Assembly (NCBI RefSeq): GCF_024362695.1
Contig: NC_065421.1
Span: 13,578,598-13,642,597, forward strand
Origin: Pectinophora gossypiella
Lineage: Eukaryota > Arthropoda > Insecta > Lepidoptera > Gelechiidae
Direction of reading: 5' to 3'
Length of the DNA: 64,000 nt
In this document: positions 10,978 through 21,851 of the stretch, piece by piece
Layout: each line of letters opens with the position of its first letter
Numbering within the stretch: the stretch's first letter is position 1
Made by a program: the position numbers and the translations under genes
Notes under the pieces: generated by a model
Database searches by the model: none
Seen by the model: the letters and a program-made list of their open reading frames with translations, nothing else
What the model was told of the DNA's origin: nothing

Positions 10978-11304
10978 GGCCTCTGTGGTGCAGCGGTTGA
11001 GCGTTGTGCTCACGATCCGGAGATCCCTGGTTCGAATCCCGGTAGAAACAAATCACAAAAATCACTTTGTGATCCCTAGTTTGGTTAGGACATTGCAGGC
11101 TGATCACCTGAATGTCCAAAAGTAAGATGTTCCGTGTTTCGGAAGGCACGTTAAGCCGTTGGTCCCGGTGGACTACTAACTATACTGAACTAAGTGCGCA
11201 ATCGTTACATTAGTCACGTCAGGGGCCTTCGGCGGCTGAATAATAACCCTGACATCAGGGAAGATGAGGTCGTTCATCCACCTGATAACCGACACGATAG
11301 AAGA
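10978..11304 (+). mobile_element. SINE-A, full-length copy
   Basis: Head GTGGTGCAGCGGTTGAGCG with B box GGTTCGAATCC, centre GGAAGGCACGTTAAGCCGTT, tail ending CGACACGATAGAAG. Near-complete, with a few substitutions. Confidence 0.85.
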
Positions 11305-11328
11305 GTTGAATATAATATAATTTTCCTA

Positions 11329-11402
11329 ACATTATCCCGTTTTTCACAGGGTCCGCTAACCTAACCTGAAGATTTGATAGGTCCGGTTTTTTTAGAGAAG
11401 CT
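11329..11402 (-). repeat. SINE-D terminal fragment
   Basis: Reverse copy of the SINE-D end: CATTATCCCGTTTTTCACAG, then CTGAAGATTTGATAGGTCCG. Confidence 0.7.
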
Positions 11403-11591
11403 ACTACTAAAGGAGAAAAAGCCGATTCAGATCGAGTAAAAAATACAATTAATAAAAAAAATACAACTAATATTTTAATATTATTGATATTATTATGGAG
11501 GATTGATATTATTTTATTGACGAACATTTTTTTTGAACAATAAGGTTTTTTGAAAGGTCAGTAATTTCCCATTTTTTGTCGATCGCATTGA

Positions 11592-11683
11592 ATACATACA
11601 CACATTCACATACAAACATTACTACATACAGACACATACACACACACACACACACATACACGCATACACACGCACACACACAT
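11592..11683. repeat. (CA)n-rich microsatellite
   Basis: Imperfect CA and CATA repeats, with a pure run of about 15 bases at 11638-11655. Confidence 0.9.
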
Positions 11684-11885
11684 TAGGTATTATTTTTGTT
11701 TTGACATTTCAGGTAATATGCACAAAAGTTCGCCATCGAAATTACTTATAGAAAACCTTTCAATTCTGACAATTTTTTGAACCGTTTGTATTTCTGAATT
11801 CTATATATGGCCTGTGACGAGAAGAAAATGAATGTTCTACACTGGTCATTGGGCGCTGCTTGCTGCTGCTCGGTGAGTTGTGGGT

Positions 11886-11975
11886 ACATAGATAGATAGA
11901 TAAAATACTTTATTGAGCACAATGGACACAAAATACAGAGATAAGGACAACATATACAGAAAAGCACAACAGGCG
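11886..11975 (-). repeat. LINE 3'-UTR fragment
   Basis: ATACTTTATTGAGCACAA, then AGCACAACAGGCGG, resembles the fuller block at 19265-19445 (ATACTTTATTGCACAACGAC and AGGCGGCCTTATTGC). Confidence 0.5.
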
Positions 11976-12061
11976 GTACATAGTTCATCTTGCCATCGAA
12001 GTACCTCTGACTATTTCAAATGGGCTAATAATTTCGAGCTTATTTTTATTATTTTATCAGC

Positions 12062-14811
12062 CTAGCGGTAAAGGAAAATATCGAATAAATTTCGGAGGTA
12101 TGTACTTAACTTAAAAAGTCCATTGTCCGTTGACGGAAGTACCTGTACAATGATGAGCAGGTAATTGACGCTGACGTCGAAGATGATGACGGGGACGTTG
12201 AGGTCGATGGACTGGACGGCACCGCTCATGTAGCGAGGACGCTCCTTCAGAACTCCGCGGTGCCAGCGATGAATCTCGTAGTAGTACTTCCGGTGCTTCA
12301 CTAGAATGTATACATGAATTTTGTTAGAAAGAAAGAAAGAAGAAAGAAAAAGTAAGAAAGAAGAAAGAAAGAAGAAAGAAAGAAGAAAGAAAGAAGAAAG
12401 AAAGAAGAAAGAAAGAAAGAAGAAAGAAAGAAGAAAGAAAGAAGAAAGAAAGAAGAAAATGAAAGAGTAAATAAACTAGAGTGAGTAAACTATTCATTCA
12501 GCACTTATTGTTGTCGGTCCATTAGGGTCGATTGATACTTTCAAATAATATAATCCTCTGAGAAAACGCTGTGAGCCGGAATTCGCACCCAGCTGGGCAA
12601 CAAATTTCATAACGGGTGAGAACCTTCACCTTCATTTTTCCCAAATTCATCAATAGTTTCAGACGCATACGCGCACTGATTGAGAGTAGATCGTATTAAA
12701 CCTTTTTAAGGACATCCCCAACACCACAACCACTATGAGTTTGTCATCTTCTTCTATCGTGTGGGTTGTGAGGTGGATTACCAACCCCATCAACCTTGGT
12801 GTCAGGGTTATTTTTGAGCCGCCAAAGATCCCTGACATGAGAGACCAACGGCTTTAACGTGCCTTCCGAAGCACGGATCATCTTACTTCTGGACAATCAG
12901 GTGATCAGCTTGTAATGTCCTAACCAAAATGGGGATCACAAAGTGATTTTTGTGATTTGTCCCCACCGGAATTCGAACCCGGGACCTCCGGATCGTGAGC
13001 TGAACGCTCAACCACTGGACCACAGAGGCCAGTTTGTCATAATATCCACGTTAGGTTAGAGCACTTGGTTTGGGCTTAGTTAGTTTGGTTAGGACATTAC
13101 AGGCTGATCACCTGATTGTCTTAAATTAAGATGATTTGTGCTTCGTACATTTTTTGAAATATTTATACTATTTTCCCCAAAAGAAGTTATAATACCTTAC
13201 CCTTATTATTAGCAGTATCAAAGACCAGTCTAGTAGCGGTATGAAAGGCGATATTGTTGCATATATTCTTGGTGTTATTAGCAGCCAAACATAACATCCA
13301 CAATGAGTACATTGAACGCATCTGTCGCCAAAGGATAAGTACGACCAACATCTGAAAGGAAATTGTAACGAAGAAACGTGCCTATATCACTGTAGCTGTT
13401 TTAGCGTACGACTTCGTTTGCGTGGAATTTCTTCCTTTCCCTCTAAGATTGTTATGAAAAGAAGAAGTTACACGATGCCACGCACCGACACAGGACAGGA
13501 CAGGCGGACGCGATGAAGCGTATTTTGTAGTGGTGTGAGTGACGAGGTTTACCCGCGCGAATCACGGCGTCGCCACGCAGACGCAGATTATAAAAGTATA
13601 AACCGCAAGTAAATTAATTTACTTATGACTAACATCACTTAAAAGTAATTTATAGTTTACAGATTTAGCTGTTGTCAAAGTGTGACATACCTACGAATAA
13701 AGCACAGTCGGTGTGTGTCCGAGTTAGTGACAGAGTTACTATTACTTTGACCTAGACTTATATATATTTTTAATAAATGGAAATTAATTACTTACCGAAT
13801 CAGTGTCGACTAACACAGCGAGAACTACATCAATGACAATTTTCAACAACGTTACAGCTAACATTACTAAAATCTGTAAAGTAAAGGAAAATAATTTGAC
13901 CTAATTCTTAATAATAGGTACTTACGGACAAAGGAGCGGTTATGAAAGTTCGTGAAGTACAAGCGTATTTAATCTCGTGTGACATGAATAAAAGCGGCTA
14001 AACAAATACAATTACCCACGTTACAATAGAAATGTAGGTCATATAACTCGAATATATATATTACAAATACTTTTACGAAGAATATTATATAGTATAAGAA
14101 AAATAAAGAAAAACTTACTCTGGAATTAAATTCTTCCCCGAGGTGATTTGTAGTCATCAAAATATGTCTATAAACTCTTGACCCGGCAGATGGCGAAACA
14201 CCTTGTATTTTCGAGAGTCTTATATTAAACCCTTCAATAAGCAGACATATTGTATCGATTTCTGCATCATGTGCTAACGTCGCTATACTTAATAATATAG
14301 TGACACTTATTTCCAATTTTCTCCATACAGACAAACCAAAATTGAGAAGAACTGATACTGAATTTAGAATAGTTGCCATTCTAACCCTGCTTTTCATTTT
14401 TGCAGTATAATCTTTGTCTATGCCACATTTTTCGTCTAGTCTCTTAATAGCTTCAAAAAGTCTTGTATTTTGAGCAGTAAGAGCGAGGTACATAAGCTCG
14501 ACTGCTGATATAAAGATCGATAGTCCCACAGCAATGCTGAATTGTGGCTGAATAATAAACACATCACAGATAACGGAGCCTGTAGTTAGAGTAACTGCTG
14601 TTAAGGATATGATACGGCATATATTCTTGACTTTGCGTGATCTGAAGAGATACTGTCGTTTGATGCAGAAGAAGCTTTCCAAGAAAATGAGACTATGTAA
14701 ATAAGCAATAGTATCCTTCATGGTTTGAGACTTTTTGAAAAGCACTTTATGTCTAGTAGTAGCAGGTCGGATGGAAAAACCTCTGTTTAGTTGTAAGTAT
14801 CTGTGAGGCAT
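12062..14811 (-). CDS. Gustatory-receptor-like seven-transmembrane protein, four exons, 386 codons
   Basis: Exons on the minus strand are 14811-14119, 13873-13796, 13351-13201 and 12300-12062. Every donor is GTAAGT or GTAAGG and every acceptor has a usable AG; junction phases are 0, 0 and 1. The joined frame has 386 residues, normal for insect gustatory receptors (7tm_7 family), which act as ligand-gated cation channels in taste neurons. Exon 1 holds hydrophobic segments near residues 36-50, 66-86, 90-111, 146-163 and 168-182, plus the signature DTICLLIEGFNIRLSKI. Exon 2 is almost wholly hydrophobic. Exon 4 has VNYLLIIVQV at 352-361, a divergent form of the family's C-terminal TYhhhhhQF. An in-frame TAA lies 18 nt upstream of the chosen ATG. 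AATAAA lies 12 nt past the stop (12050-12045). The last 25 residues pass a weak CAG/GTACTT donor, so another final exon is possible. Ligand unknown. Confidence 0.85.
12326..12460. repeat. AAGA/GAAA microsatellite (CU-rich tract in receptor intron 3)
   Basis: About 135 bp of AAGAAAG repeats on the plus strand. In the receptor transcript this is an unbroken pyrimidine tract starting about 25 nt upstream of the exon 4 acceptor (12301/12302). Confidence 0.9.
12499..12602 (+). repeat. Retroposon F internal fragment (receptor intron 3)
   Basis: Diverged match to the segment TTAGGGTCGATTGAT through GAGCCGGAATTCGCACCCAG. The A-tailed end is missing. A LINE-R scrap (AGTAGATCGTATTAAACC, AAGGACATCCCCAA) follows at 12660-12727 on the minus strand. 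Confidence 0.6.
12748..13034 (-). mobile_element. SINE-A copy in receptor intron 3
   Basis: Reverse copy, so in the sense orientation of the receptor gene. Tail CTATCGTGTGGGTTGTGAGG, centre and head through CACCGGAATTCGAACCCGG to GACCACAGAGGCC. About 40 bases of the tail-centre junction are deleted. A second SINE-A scrap on the plus strand follows at 13066-13140. Confidence 0.8.
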
Positions 14812-15349
14812 ACCACTATGGGAATTTTACGAGCTTGAAGTCACTTTGGATGGTATTGAGAGGTAAAATATGTTTTTTATATTTTTATTTAATATTCAGT
14901 TTTTTTTTTATTTTTCTTTCCTCGTATAGGTTGATGTCAATGATCGGCCTCGTCAACCCAACTTATCGTAGGTTAGGTTTCTTCTTAATAATAAAATTAT
15001 CCCCTTAATAATCGTCACAAAGCGTTATAAATTGTGATTTTTATTTTTGTTTAGTATTCTTTATATTTTACTTTGGATCTGAATACAATATTTTTATTAG
15101 AACCTATTATTGCTTTTGAAATAACGAAGTACATCGGATCATGAGATAGGTATGATTTTTTTTCTCTTTTTTATTTTCAACCAATATTTTTACACTACGT
15201 TATAATATTGGGGCGTTTCGTTTTCTAATAACATTAGTCTCCATCAACTTTGATAAGGTAAATGTAATAGATTCCATTTAATTTAGATATTCATCGAAAC
15301 TTTTTAGTGATTGATATTGATTTTTTAAGTGCACTATTTTATTATTCTG

Positions 15350-15475
15350 TTTCTCATCACTAATTTAAAAGCCACGCTCTTTCGATGTTGCTTTCTCCAT
15401 GCTACTTTTTAGGGAAAAATAGGGCAGTGGTTGTCCTTTTGTCTTCCACCCAATTTCTAATTTCTATTTTTAGAG
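15350..15475 (-). repeat. LINE-E 3' end
   Basis: ATCACTAATTTAAAAGCCAC, then CCATGCTACTTTTTAGGG and AGGGCAGTGGTTGTCC, the reverse of the LINE-E terminus. The flanking 14812-15349 and 15476-15989 show nothing recognisable. Confidence 0.65.
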
Positions 15476-15989
15476 GTAGTAATTTAACCATATCCCTAAA
15501 AAACTATAATGCAAATAAAACTTCTAGAAACCTTATCTTTTCCACAAAACATGTTCGACAAGGTGCAAAAGTCCAATCAGATTCTTTGCAAAGTAATAAA
15601 TTAACTGGTTGCATTTAAAACCTCCTGATTACAAGTCATTTCTGTAATAGTCCAAATACACCTACAAAAATATGAATTTTATAATTATGACAACAGAACT
15701 AATGGTTCATAATTTCACCACTATTTACAAATAATTCACTGGGCTCATGGACTGAACTTTACCTCTTTGATTGTACCCAAATTTTAAAAAGACTGACATT
15801 TTTCTGATGTAGAAATATTATAAAATCTACAGCATTTCAATAGAATTCATTGATGCTGAATGAAATAACTAATACATAAATTATCAACAACAATATCTTT
15901 CTTATTTTGCTATAAAAACTTACGTACCAAATACATCGTCTTTTTCAAAAACAATTGACTAAATAGCATTTATTTATAATTCAACATAT

Positions 15990-16294
15990 ACTGGTGCTAA
16001 TTCCTGTAAACACCATCTAATTTTATTTTAGGTTATATCTGTCATTTTCTTATCCGCCGAAAAGGAAAGGGACGGGTAATCGACAAGCATAAAATTTATG
16101 GAACACACGTCAATTTTAAGCACAAATCTAAAACAACCGTCTAAAAATTCGCCCGGGTTATTCATTTATTTACTCATTCTTCCTAAAATTAAGAGCTGTC
16201 AATCATCCGTCCCTTTCCTTTTCGGCGGATAAGAAAATGACAGGTATAACTTAAAGTAAAATTAAAAGATTTCTGCAGGAATCGGGGCCACTAT
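15990..16294. mobile_element. MITE-G, foldback MITE
   Basis: Terminal arms of about 95 bp pair with each other. Left: GCTAATTCCTG, then TTATCCGCCGAAAAGG. Right: CCTTTTCGGCGGATAAGAAA to GCAGGAATCGGGGCC. The centre holds an unpaired GCCCGGGTTATTC. A second nearly full copy is at 41280-41551 and a left-arm fragment at 30045-30240. No coding potential. Confidence 0.8.
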
Positions 16295-16534
16295 ATACTT
16301 TATACCATATAGCTACAAAATTTAATTTTAATCCAATAATTATTTAAGGAGATCTACCAAGAAACATCCGCACGGAAATAAAATGTCCGACCGCTACTAT
16401 GAGATGAACCCACTGTGCGCCGGGTCGCCGCGGTATCCTTATCTTGCATTTTGCAGCCACTCTTGTAACTTCTGTGAACATCTGAAATACCAAATATAAG
16501 ATAAACAGTAAGTATATCTTATATCGATCTTACC

Positions 16535-16740
16535 GATGGCCGATGGGGCGGAAAGGTTCTGGAATGGCGACCACGTGTCGGACGACGCTCAGTGGGTAGG
16601 CCCGCTACAAGGTGGACCGACGATCTGATGAAGGTCGCGGGAAGCCGCTGGATGCGGGCAGCGCAGGACCGATCGTCGTGGAGATCGTTGGGGGAGGCCT
16701 ATGCCCAGCAGTGGGCGTCGTACGGCTGATGATGATGTTG
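16535..16740 (+). pseudogene. 5'-truncated LINE, C-terminal 64 codons of endonuclease-RT polyprotein
   Basis: From 16535 one frame reads DGRWGGKVLEWRP, RRSVGRPATRWTDDLMKVAG, then SWRSLGEAYAQQWASYG and TGA (16727-16729). It is followed by a (TGATGA)n tail. This is the standard C-terminus of RTE-type LINE proteins abundant in Lepidoptera. Its last codons, AGGCCTATGCCCAGCAGTGG, are the likely source of the similar tails of SINE-B and SINE-C, which suggests that those SINEs use this LINE's machinery. Everything 5' of these codons is missing. Confidence 0.8.
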
Positions 16741-16767
16741 ATATCTTATACACTATACACATCTATA

Positions 16768-16886
16768 AAAACATAAGCTCACGACTATATCCCAATTGGG
16801 GTAGTCAGAGGTACATCCATCGCAAGACATTGAACTTTTTATCAGACCAATATGAGAGATGGTGACATGTTTTAACACATGCTACA
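16768..16886 (-). repeat. Repeat K copy
   Basis: CACGACTATATCCCAATTGG, then GTAGTCAGAGGTACATCC. Related copies are at 25806-25898, 26805-26975, 30575-30715, 32455-32580 and 35738-35905. The last shows the longest version and a reversed tRNA-like B box. Confidence 0.6.
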
Positions 16887-16902
16887 ACCTTTGAACGTTG
16901 TA

Positions 16903-17040
16903 ATAATAATAATAATAAAATATTTATTTCAGATTCTGCATCCATATAATGTTAGTAAAACAATAGAGACTTACGAACTATGTTAGTATAGTAAGTATAG
17001 TAATGTATACATATTATTAACACAGTTAATTTGATTTGAT
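16903..17040 (-). repeat. LINE-L 3' end
   Basis: (TAA)n, then TATTTATTTCAGATTC and AACTATGTTAGTATAG, homologous to the 3' untranslated part of the LINE-L copy at 4203-4340. No coding part. Through 17225 an unidentified block with ATGTCGGAGTGTCACAAC follows. Confidence 0.6.
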
Positions 17041-17404
17041 TGTTTAGTTTTAAGCTTATTATTTTTAATATTTTAATATATTTTGGGGCAAAGCTGAAAA
17101 TCAGCGTTGTGGCACTCCCTCAATGTCGGAGTGTCACAACATCTTGCTGAGCTGACAGGTTTAAATTCATTATTTTGTTCATTTTTCTATTGTGTGTACT
17201 TATTTCTAAAATAAATGTTTTTCTTTCTTCTTCTTTCTTTCTAATGTAAAAACTAAAAGTTAATCTCGACTGGACTCACGCTTTCAACACTTATGAAATG
17301 CTAAAGTTGTGACATGCGCCAGTTAGTTAGCAACAGATGCCGTCATCTTGTTTTCTAGTTGTTTTATCATCACCAGAATAAGGGTGCGTCTGTACTGAAG
17401 CGAG

Positions 17405-17755
17405 CGGCGGCCATTGTCTAGTGGTTGAACATTGGGCTCATAAACTGGAGGTCCCGGATTTGAATCCCGGCGGGTATCACATAGATCACTTCCTCTATTT
17501 ATAAAGGATATTCAGGCTGATCACCAAAAAAGTAAAAAAAATATATTCCAAAAGTAAAAAAAAGGAATTAAAGGGGGGGGGGGAGTTGTCCAAAAGTAAT
17601 ATTTCATTTCAAGTAAGATTCGGAAGGCACTTTAAGCAGTTGGTCCCGGTCACTATTTACTGCTGAAAGTTCGTAGTTGTTACATGTGCCATGTCAGGGG
17701 CCTTAACTACTTGGCCGGACTGTTTGGTCATCCACCTCACAACCCACAACTTATA
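17405..17755 (+). mobile_element. SINE-A, diverged copy with insertion
   Basis: Head TTGTCTAGTGGTTGAAC and B box GGATTTGAATCC. The centre is interrupted at about 17525-17590 by an A-rich and G-run insertion, and the tail is shortened. This is an older copy than most. Confidence 0.7.
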
Positions 17756-17999
17756 AACTAAACACATTGCAATAACCGCGGGCTAAGAGCAAGAGAGATC
17801 TGTACCGGTTAACTCCAATGCAATGAAAACACACTTTAGGGTTGCGTTTTTGAAGCATAAAAGAAGCGGTTTCCTGAGCATCAGCAAGAGTTGGAGTACT
17901 GTCGACTATGAAACGAGCAAACGGGAAGAGAAGAAGAGGTCGACAAAATTCAGATCAGAATTCCATAGTGGCAACTAAGCGTTAGCCAAGTTAAAATCA

Positions 18000-18172
18000 A
18001 GCCTTCCGAAGCACGGATCATCTTACTGTCGGACAATCAAATGATCAGCCTGTAATATCCTAAGCAAACTAGGGATCTCAAAGTGATTTTCGAGATGTGT
18101 CCCCACCGGGATTCGAACCCGGGGCCTCCGGATCGTGTGACCAACGCTCAACGACTGGGGCACGGAGGCCGT
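18000..18172 (-). repeat. SINE-A head and centre fragment
   Basis: Reverse copy from CCTTCCGAAGCACGGATCAT to GGCACGGAGGCCGTT. The tail is absent. Confidence 0.75.
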
Positions 18173-18360
18173 TAGTATGTATATAAAAAGTATGTATATA
18201 TATAGTATTGACAGGTGTATCCAACAGAACACAATAAAAGAGTTTGTTTGTGCTGCGCCTAAATTAAAATTTAACTAAGTCAACAGAAAAGGGTTATGAA
18301 AGTATTTCGAGTTTCCTCAAATTCACGACAAGGCGTGCGTACTCGTATCCTGTATAACAC

Positions 18361-18434
18361 GTGTCGTGTCATTTATGACACGACACAAATATATAAATAT
18401 TTATATATTGATATTTGTTGTTTACAACAAATAT
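18361..18434. repeat. Cluster of three perfect palindromes
   Basis: GTGTCGTGTCAT (18361-18372) pairs with 18375-18386 across a TT spacer. ATATAAATATTTATAT (18391-18406) is self-complementary. ATATTTGTTGT (18411-18421) pairs with 18424-18434 across a TT spacer. It is not part of any other repeat seen here. Confidence 0.85.
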
Positions 18435-18607
18435 TATAAAAAAATGAATATATCTTTAAGGTTCCGAGGGTTAAACGGAAAAACTGATTAGATTACTTGC
18501 TTCTTTTTTGGATTGGGAGTGAATGGAAAACAGAACGCGTTTAGATTTTGTGTTCCCGGATTCATGCCAAGTATTCCGGGAACTAGCTTCTCTATGGCGA
18601 GGTTGAC

Positions 18608-18810
18608 GAGAAGTTAATATCAAGTGGAATTTTCCGTCGGAAAAGTATGGAACGGAAAATAATTTAAAAAACACTAAAATTTACATGAATTTTCCGACAG
18701 GAAAATCCACTTGATATCAAGTCAGAATCATGAATCATCCCTCTCAGTATTTTGTAGTGTCACTAACACTGTCTACTTGTATGGCTACCTGTATGCACTT
18801 GTACTCTAGA
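18608..18810. mobile_element. MITE-H, single-hairpin partial copy
   Basis: Arms TATCAAGTGGAATTTTCCGT and ATCCACTTGATATCAAGTCA form the MITE-H hairpin. The right arm runs through GTCACTAACACTGTCTACTT into the linker. The first terminal inverted repeat and the second hairpin are missing. Confidence 0.75.
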
Positions 18811-19125
18811 GTAAATATTAAGTGGACTTTTAAAAAAAAACACACAAATATCGTCACCTTATATTGAATGTTTGGACTTCAAGCTCTGCAAGTTGGCTTC
18901 TAATAGCTGTGGTCCACCACAAGTACCACAACTTACAGTGACTTTTCATGTGAAGTTTACAACACAAGCCGAGACGCTCCAAAATATTATTCTTACTAAA
19001 TGCGAGTGAGATAGACAGTCCACGCGCGCTCTTTAGACTAAAATAAGACTCATAGGGCGTGAGGTAAATATAGCTAGGCGACCGATAAGAATTGGTGCGG
19101 AGCGGAGAGTTAACCTTCTATCACA

Positions 19126-19210
19126 CATCACTAATTTAAGAGCCACGCTCTTGTCGGTGTAGCATTCTCCCCCCCCCCCCTTTCCCCTTTCCTCCTCCTG
19201 CTTCCTTCTT
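19126..19210 (-). repeat. LINE-E 3' end
   Basis: CATCACTAATTTAAGAGCCA, then CTTGTCGGTGTAGCATTCTC, truncated at a C-run. Just upstream, 18985-19110 shares the CCGATAAGAATTGGTGCGG block with 4080-4110. Confidence 0.7.
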
Positions 19211-19264
19211 TTTCTTCCTTACTTTTGGGTATAGCCTTCTATAACAATATTTTTCATTATTCTT

Positions 19265-19445
19265 TAATTACTTTTAATCAATCAATCAATAATACTTTAT
19301 TGCACAACGACATATACAAAGGACATAAACATACGAATAAAAACATAAGTACAATAGGCGGCCTTATTGCTAAATAGCAATTTCTGCCAGGCAACCTTAG
19401 GGTGAAAGAAGTTAATGCATTGGAGCACGGGCTGGTGCAATAAAC
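19265..19445 (-). repeat. LINE-type 3' UTR with conserved hairpin
   Basis: ATACTTTATTGCACAACGAC, then AGGCGGCCTTATTGCTAAAT and AGCAATTTCTGCCAGGC. The inner TTGCTAAATAGCAA forms a 6-bp stem with a 2-base loop. Sequence like this is ubiquitous in lepidopteran genomes as a retroposon 3' end. A related piece is at the right edge, 63930-64000, in the other orientation. 19446-19976 holds no supported gene. Confidence 0.6.
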
Positions 19446-19976
19446 ATATAATGACACGAACAATAATAAAAAGAAAATAGTAATAATAAAATAATAAATA
19501 TTTAATTGAAAAACGCTTCGCTTATCACCAAGCCCGCTACTCGGTATGGTCTTTAACCCTTGTCTGTGAAGTTGTATCGTCTTTATTTAACTTTAACAAG
19601 ATGATACACAGTAAACACTTCTTGGTGAAGTTATTATGAAATATTGTATTAAAAACAAAATGTTCATTATCAGCAACCTCATTTTCGGCTTTTTGAATGC
19701 AACTTTTGGACGGTAGCTTGTGCTCTTTCCTTAGCTCATGCTTCAAACCTTTAGGGATACCTGCTGACTCATAATACATACATACACATACATAAGCTCA
19801 CGCCTACTTCCCACCGGGGTAAGCAGATCCTGACTCATAATAGTTATTAAATAAACGAAGTTTAAGCGAAGGAGAATCTTTACCTCACCATCTATACATA
19901 TTGTTTTTAAAGAACGTAGCATGGAATGTCTCTTATTAAAAATAGAGTCGTGTGTTTTATATATTTTATGTCACAA

Positions 19977-20293
19977 CCTCTGTGATCTAGTGGTTAGAGC
20001 GTTAGGCTCTGGAGATCCGGGTTTGATTCCCGATGGGGACATTGTCGAAATCACTATGTGAGACTGTCCTTTGTTTGGTAAGGACTTTTCAGGCTTGAAT
20101 CACCTGATTGTCCGAAAAAGTAAGATGATTCCGTGTTTCGGAGGGCACGTTAAGCCGTTGGTCCCGGCTATTAGCCGTAAAAACACCTCCAACAACCCGC
20201 AGTGGAGCAGCGTGGTGGAGTATGCTCCATACCCCCTCCGGTTGATTGAGGGGAGGCCTGTACCCAGCATTGGGACGTATATAGGCTGTTTAT
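19977..20293 (+). mobile_element. SINE-B, full-length copy
   Basis: Head GTGATCTAGTGGTTAGAGCG with B box GGTTTGATTCC, centre GAGGGCACGTTAAGCCGTTG, and LINE-like tail GGGAGGCCTGTACCCAGC ending CGTATATAGGCTG. Confidence 0.85.
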
Positions 20294-20634
20294 GTGTGTC
20301 ACAGCTAAGGAACCAAACCCGAAACTCCAGAGTTACATTTTAAAATTCAGTTTGCAAAATCAGGAAAACAAGACTCGAAAGATTAAAATTATGATCTTGA
20401 AAGAACCTGGAACTCTGTTGGAAGTGTCAAAAGGTAAATGCTATTAGCGTGAATTTAATTTCAGTCACTATCCACGTTGCGATTCATCTGAAAAGCGTTA
20501 ATTTTCCATGAGAAATTGCCGAGAGCCCCCTTCAAAGCCCAGCAATTTAAAACTTAATTCAGTGTGGCGTTTTAAGATTTCGTCGGCGGTCGGACTTAGG
20601 GAAGTTACTCCCTTGCGCCCTTTTTTTTTTTTAT

Positions 20635-21141
20635 AATACATACATACATAAACTCACGCCTATTTCCCACCGAGGTAAGCAGAGACTATAGAATTCCATT
20701 TGTTTCGATCCTGACACACTTTCTGCACATTCATCAATCGCTTCGCGCACGCCGGTTCAGAGAAGATCGTACTAAACCTTTTCTACGGACGTCTCCAATT
20801 TGGCCAATGTAAGTCCTTCCAGGTCTTCCTCTGCCAGCCCTACCATCAACTTTCGCTTTATATACCGCTTTCGCAATTCTATTATCCTTCATCCGCTCTA
20901 CGTGCCCAAACCAACCTACCATACCCTTCTCAATCTTAGTCACTATATCGTCTTTTACACCATATCTCTGTCTTATCACACTGTTTCTCACTCTATCACT
21001 CAACTTCACACCGCAGATCCTACGCAAAGACCTCATTTCTACAGCATTAATACTACTTTCATGTTTCTTCTGCCATACCCAATATTCACTACCGTACTTT
21101 AGCGTAGGGACAAAGTAAATTGTGACCAGCAATCTTCGCAT
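20635..21141 (-). pseudogene. LINE-R: C-terminal reverse-transcriptase-region fragment with 3' tail
   Basis: The minus strand from 21141 encodes about 135 residues: LKYGSEYWVWQKKHESSINA, MRSLRRICGVKLSDRVRN, then MVGWFGHVERMKDNRIAKAV and GRAGRGRPGRTYIGQIGDV. This is a common C-terminal region of RTE-like LINE polyproteins. The frame ends in a divergent Arg-rich stretch near 20737, followed by the recurrent tail GGAATTCTATAGTCTCTGC and (TATG)n at 20635-20650. The catalytic RT core and endonuclease are missing, so it is dead. Three other fragments of the same lineage are in the window. Confidence 0.8.
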
Positions 21142-21851
21142 CCGTTTTTATAAATATTTCCAAAAGCAAGATTGGCAGTGACGCTGCTAACCCTAATAGA
21201 GATACGGTCATGACTACGTATATAGTTGTCTGAAATTCGGTAAAGGAGATGTATCTTTTTTACTATCTCTTCATTCCCTGTTTTCGGGATAAAAATTACA
21301 CTATGCTTGTATGCAAGTATCACTAAAAATTAAAACGCTTACAACAAAAACTCATTTCATTCAAGTTAATTAAAAAAAAAACCAAAGTAATGGAATATAA
21401 TCCATTTTGTTTCAAGTGTTGAGTTGAATTTAAAATATAACAACTTTTTCCAAGGCCGGCAATTAGTAGATAGGTATTCGAAACACTACTACAAATTCTG
21501 TTATAAATTATTTATGTCCTGAAACTTTAATAAATTGGATCTCATCAAGTTGAGTACAAAAATAACCTCTAGAATCCCTTGGGGAGTAATTATTATGTAG
21601 AAATACAATTCTTCAGAAAAGAGAGACAATTATGTTGTACCCAGCACGGGCAGCACGGGTTCCGAGTTATATCGAGGGTTTTGTCCAATAGGTCAGATGC
21701 AGCAAATCTCATAGACATGGACAAACGTCGTACGCGTACGCATAAGTCCTTTGCGGTAGGTATGTAGAAGGTAAGGAAACTACGGGTTTTAGATAAGTTA
21801 CAATGTAATTTTAAAAACGATACGACTTAAGGGTGTAGGGATTAGGGACGC

